Below the pieces are notes generated by a model. That model made no database searches, was not told the origin of the DNA, and worked only from the letters and a program-made list of their open reading frames with translations. Below are positions 63,832 to 64,000 of a stretch of DNA of 64,000 bases, in pieces; position 1 is the stretch's first letter; each line of letters begins with the position of its first letter. The DNA comes from Franconibacter helveticus LMG 23732 (GTDB taxonomy: Bacteria > Pseudomonadota > Gammaproteobacteria > Enterobacterales > Enterobacteriaceae): contig NZ_AWFX01000011.1 in NCBI RefSeq assembly GCF_000463115.2, positions 230,470 through 294,469 of the forward strand, in the 5' to 3' direction. A program made the translations under genes and the position numbers.

Positions 63832-64000
63832 TAATTGAAGAGTTTGATCATGGCTCAGATTGAACGCTGGCGGCAGGCCTAACACATGCAAGTCGGGCGG
63901 TAACAGGAAGCAGCTTGCTGCTTCGCTGACGAGCGGCGGACGGGTGAGTAATGTCTGGGAAACTGCCTGATGGAGGGGGATAACTACTGGAAACGGTAGC
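63832..64000 (+). rRNA. rrs: 16S ribosomal RNA, 5' part (runs off the right edge)
   Basis: The sequence from AATTGAAGAGTTTGATCATG onward is the 5' end of bacterial 16S rRNA (AGAGTTTGATC is the classic 27F site). About 169 nt are present, through helix 6 (variable region V1, GGAAGCAGCTTGCTGCTTC) to the start of helix 8. Position after gmhB corresponds to rrnH of K-12. The mature 5' end could be one nucleotide off. Confidence 0.97.

Overview
The window is a 64 kb stretch of core chromosome from a member of the Enterobacteriaceae. Nearly every protein is very close to its Escherichia coli K-12 counterpart, and gene order follows K-12 from pcnB to the rRNA operon K-12 calls rrnH. The high G+C at third codon positions and several local differences indicate a relative such as Cronobacter, Enterobacter or Klebsiella rather than Escherichia. 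That placement is inference; the sequence alone does not fix the genus. I see no prophage, insertion sequence, CRISPR array, integron or tRNA gene.

Layout. 1-3.1 kb (minus strand): pcnB 5' end, gluQ, dksA, sfsA, thpR. 3.2-8.3 kb: hrpB and mrcB (PBP1b). 8.5-14.5 kb: the fhuACDB ferric-hydroxamate uptake operon. 14.6-23.3 kb: hemL, clcA, erpA, a mtnN-btuF-yadS operon, dgt, degP. 23.4-28.3 kb (minus): yaeH, dapD, glnD, map. 28.4-48.2 kb: a long plus-strand run for translation, isoprenoid, envelope and lipid synthesis: rpsB, tsf, pyrH, frr, dxr, ispU, cdsA, rseP, bamA, skp, lpxD, fabZ, lpxA, lpxB, rnhB, dnaE, accA. 48.4-54.6 kb: a secreted GH19 chitinase not found here in K-12, then ldcC, yaeR, tilS and a small cytochrome c overlapping tilS. 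54.7-62.7 kb: rof/yaeP, yaeQ/arfB, nlpE, proS, trmO/rcsF and the metNIQ methionine transporter. 62.9-64 kb: gmhB, the P1 and P2 promoters, boxA and the first part of a 16S rRNA gene.

How the genes work together. Dxr makes the isoprenoid precursors that IspU turns into undecaprenyl diphosphate. CdsA, FabZ, AccA, LpxA, LpxD and LpxB supply phospholipid, fatty acid and lipid A. BamA, Skp, DegP and RseP assemble and police the outer membrane, and NlpE and RcsF report envelope damage. FhuA/C/D/B, BtuF and MetN/I/Q cover siderophore, cobalamin and methionine import.

Departures from the K-12 layout, judged from memory of K-12: the chitinase insertion; the cytochrome c gene after tilS; no cdaR after degP, no yaeI before dapD and no yaeF after nlpE; and a 94-bp insertion between dnaE and accA that duplicates the last codons of dnaE. 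I found no clearly new multi-gene system. The most informative oddities are the dnaE-accA duplication, the chitinase and the tilS-coupled cytochrome c.
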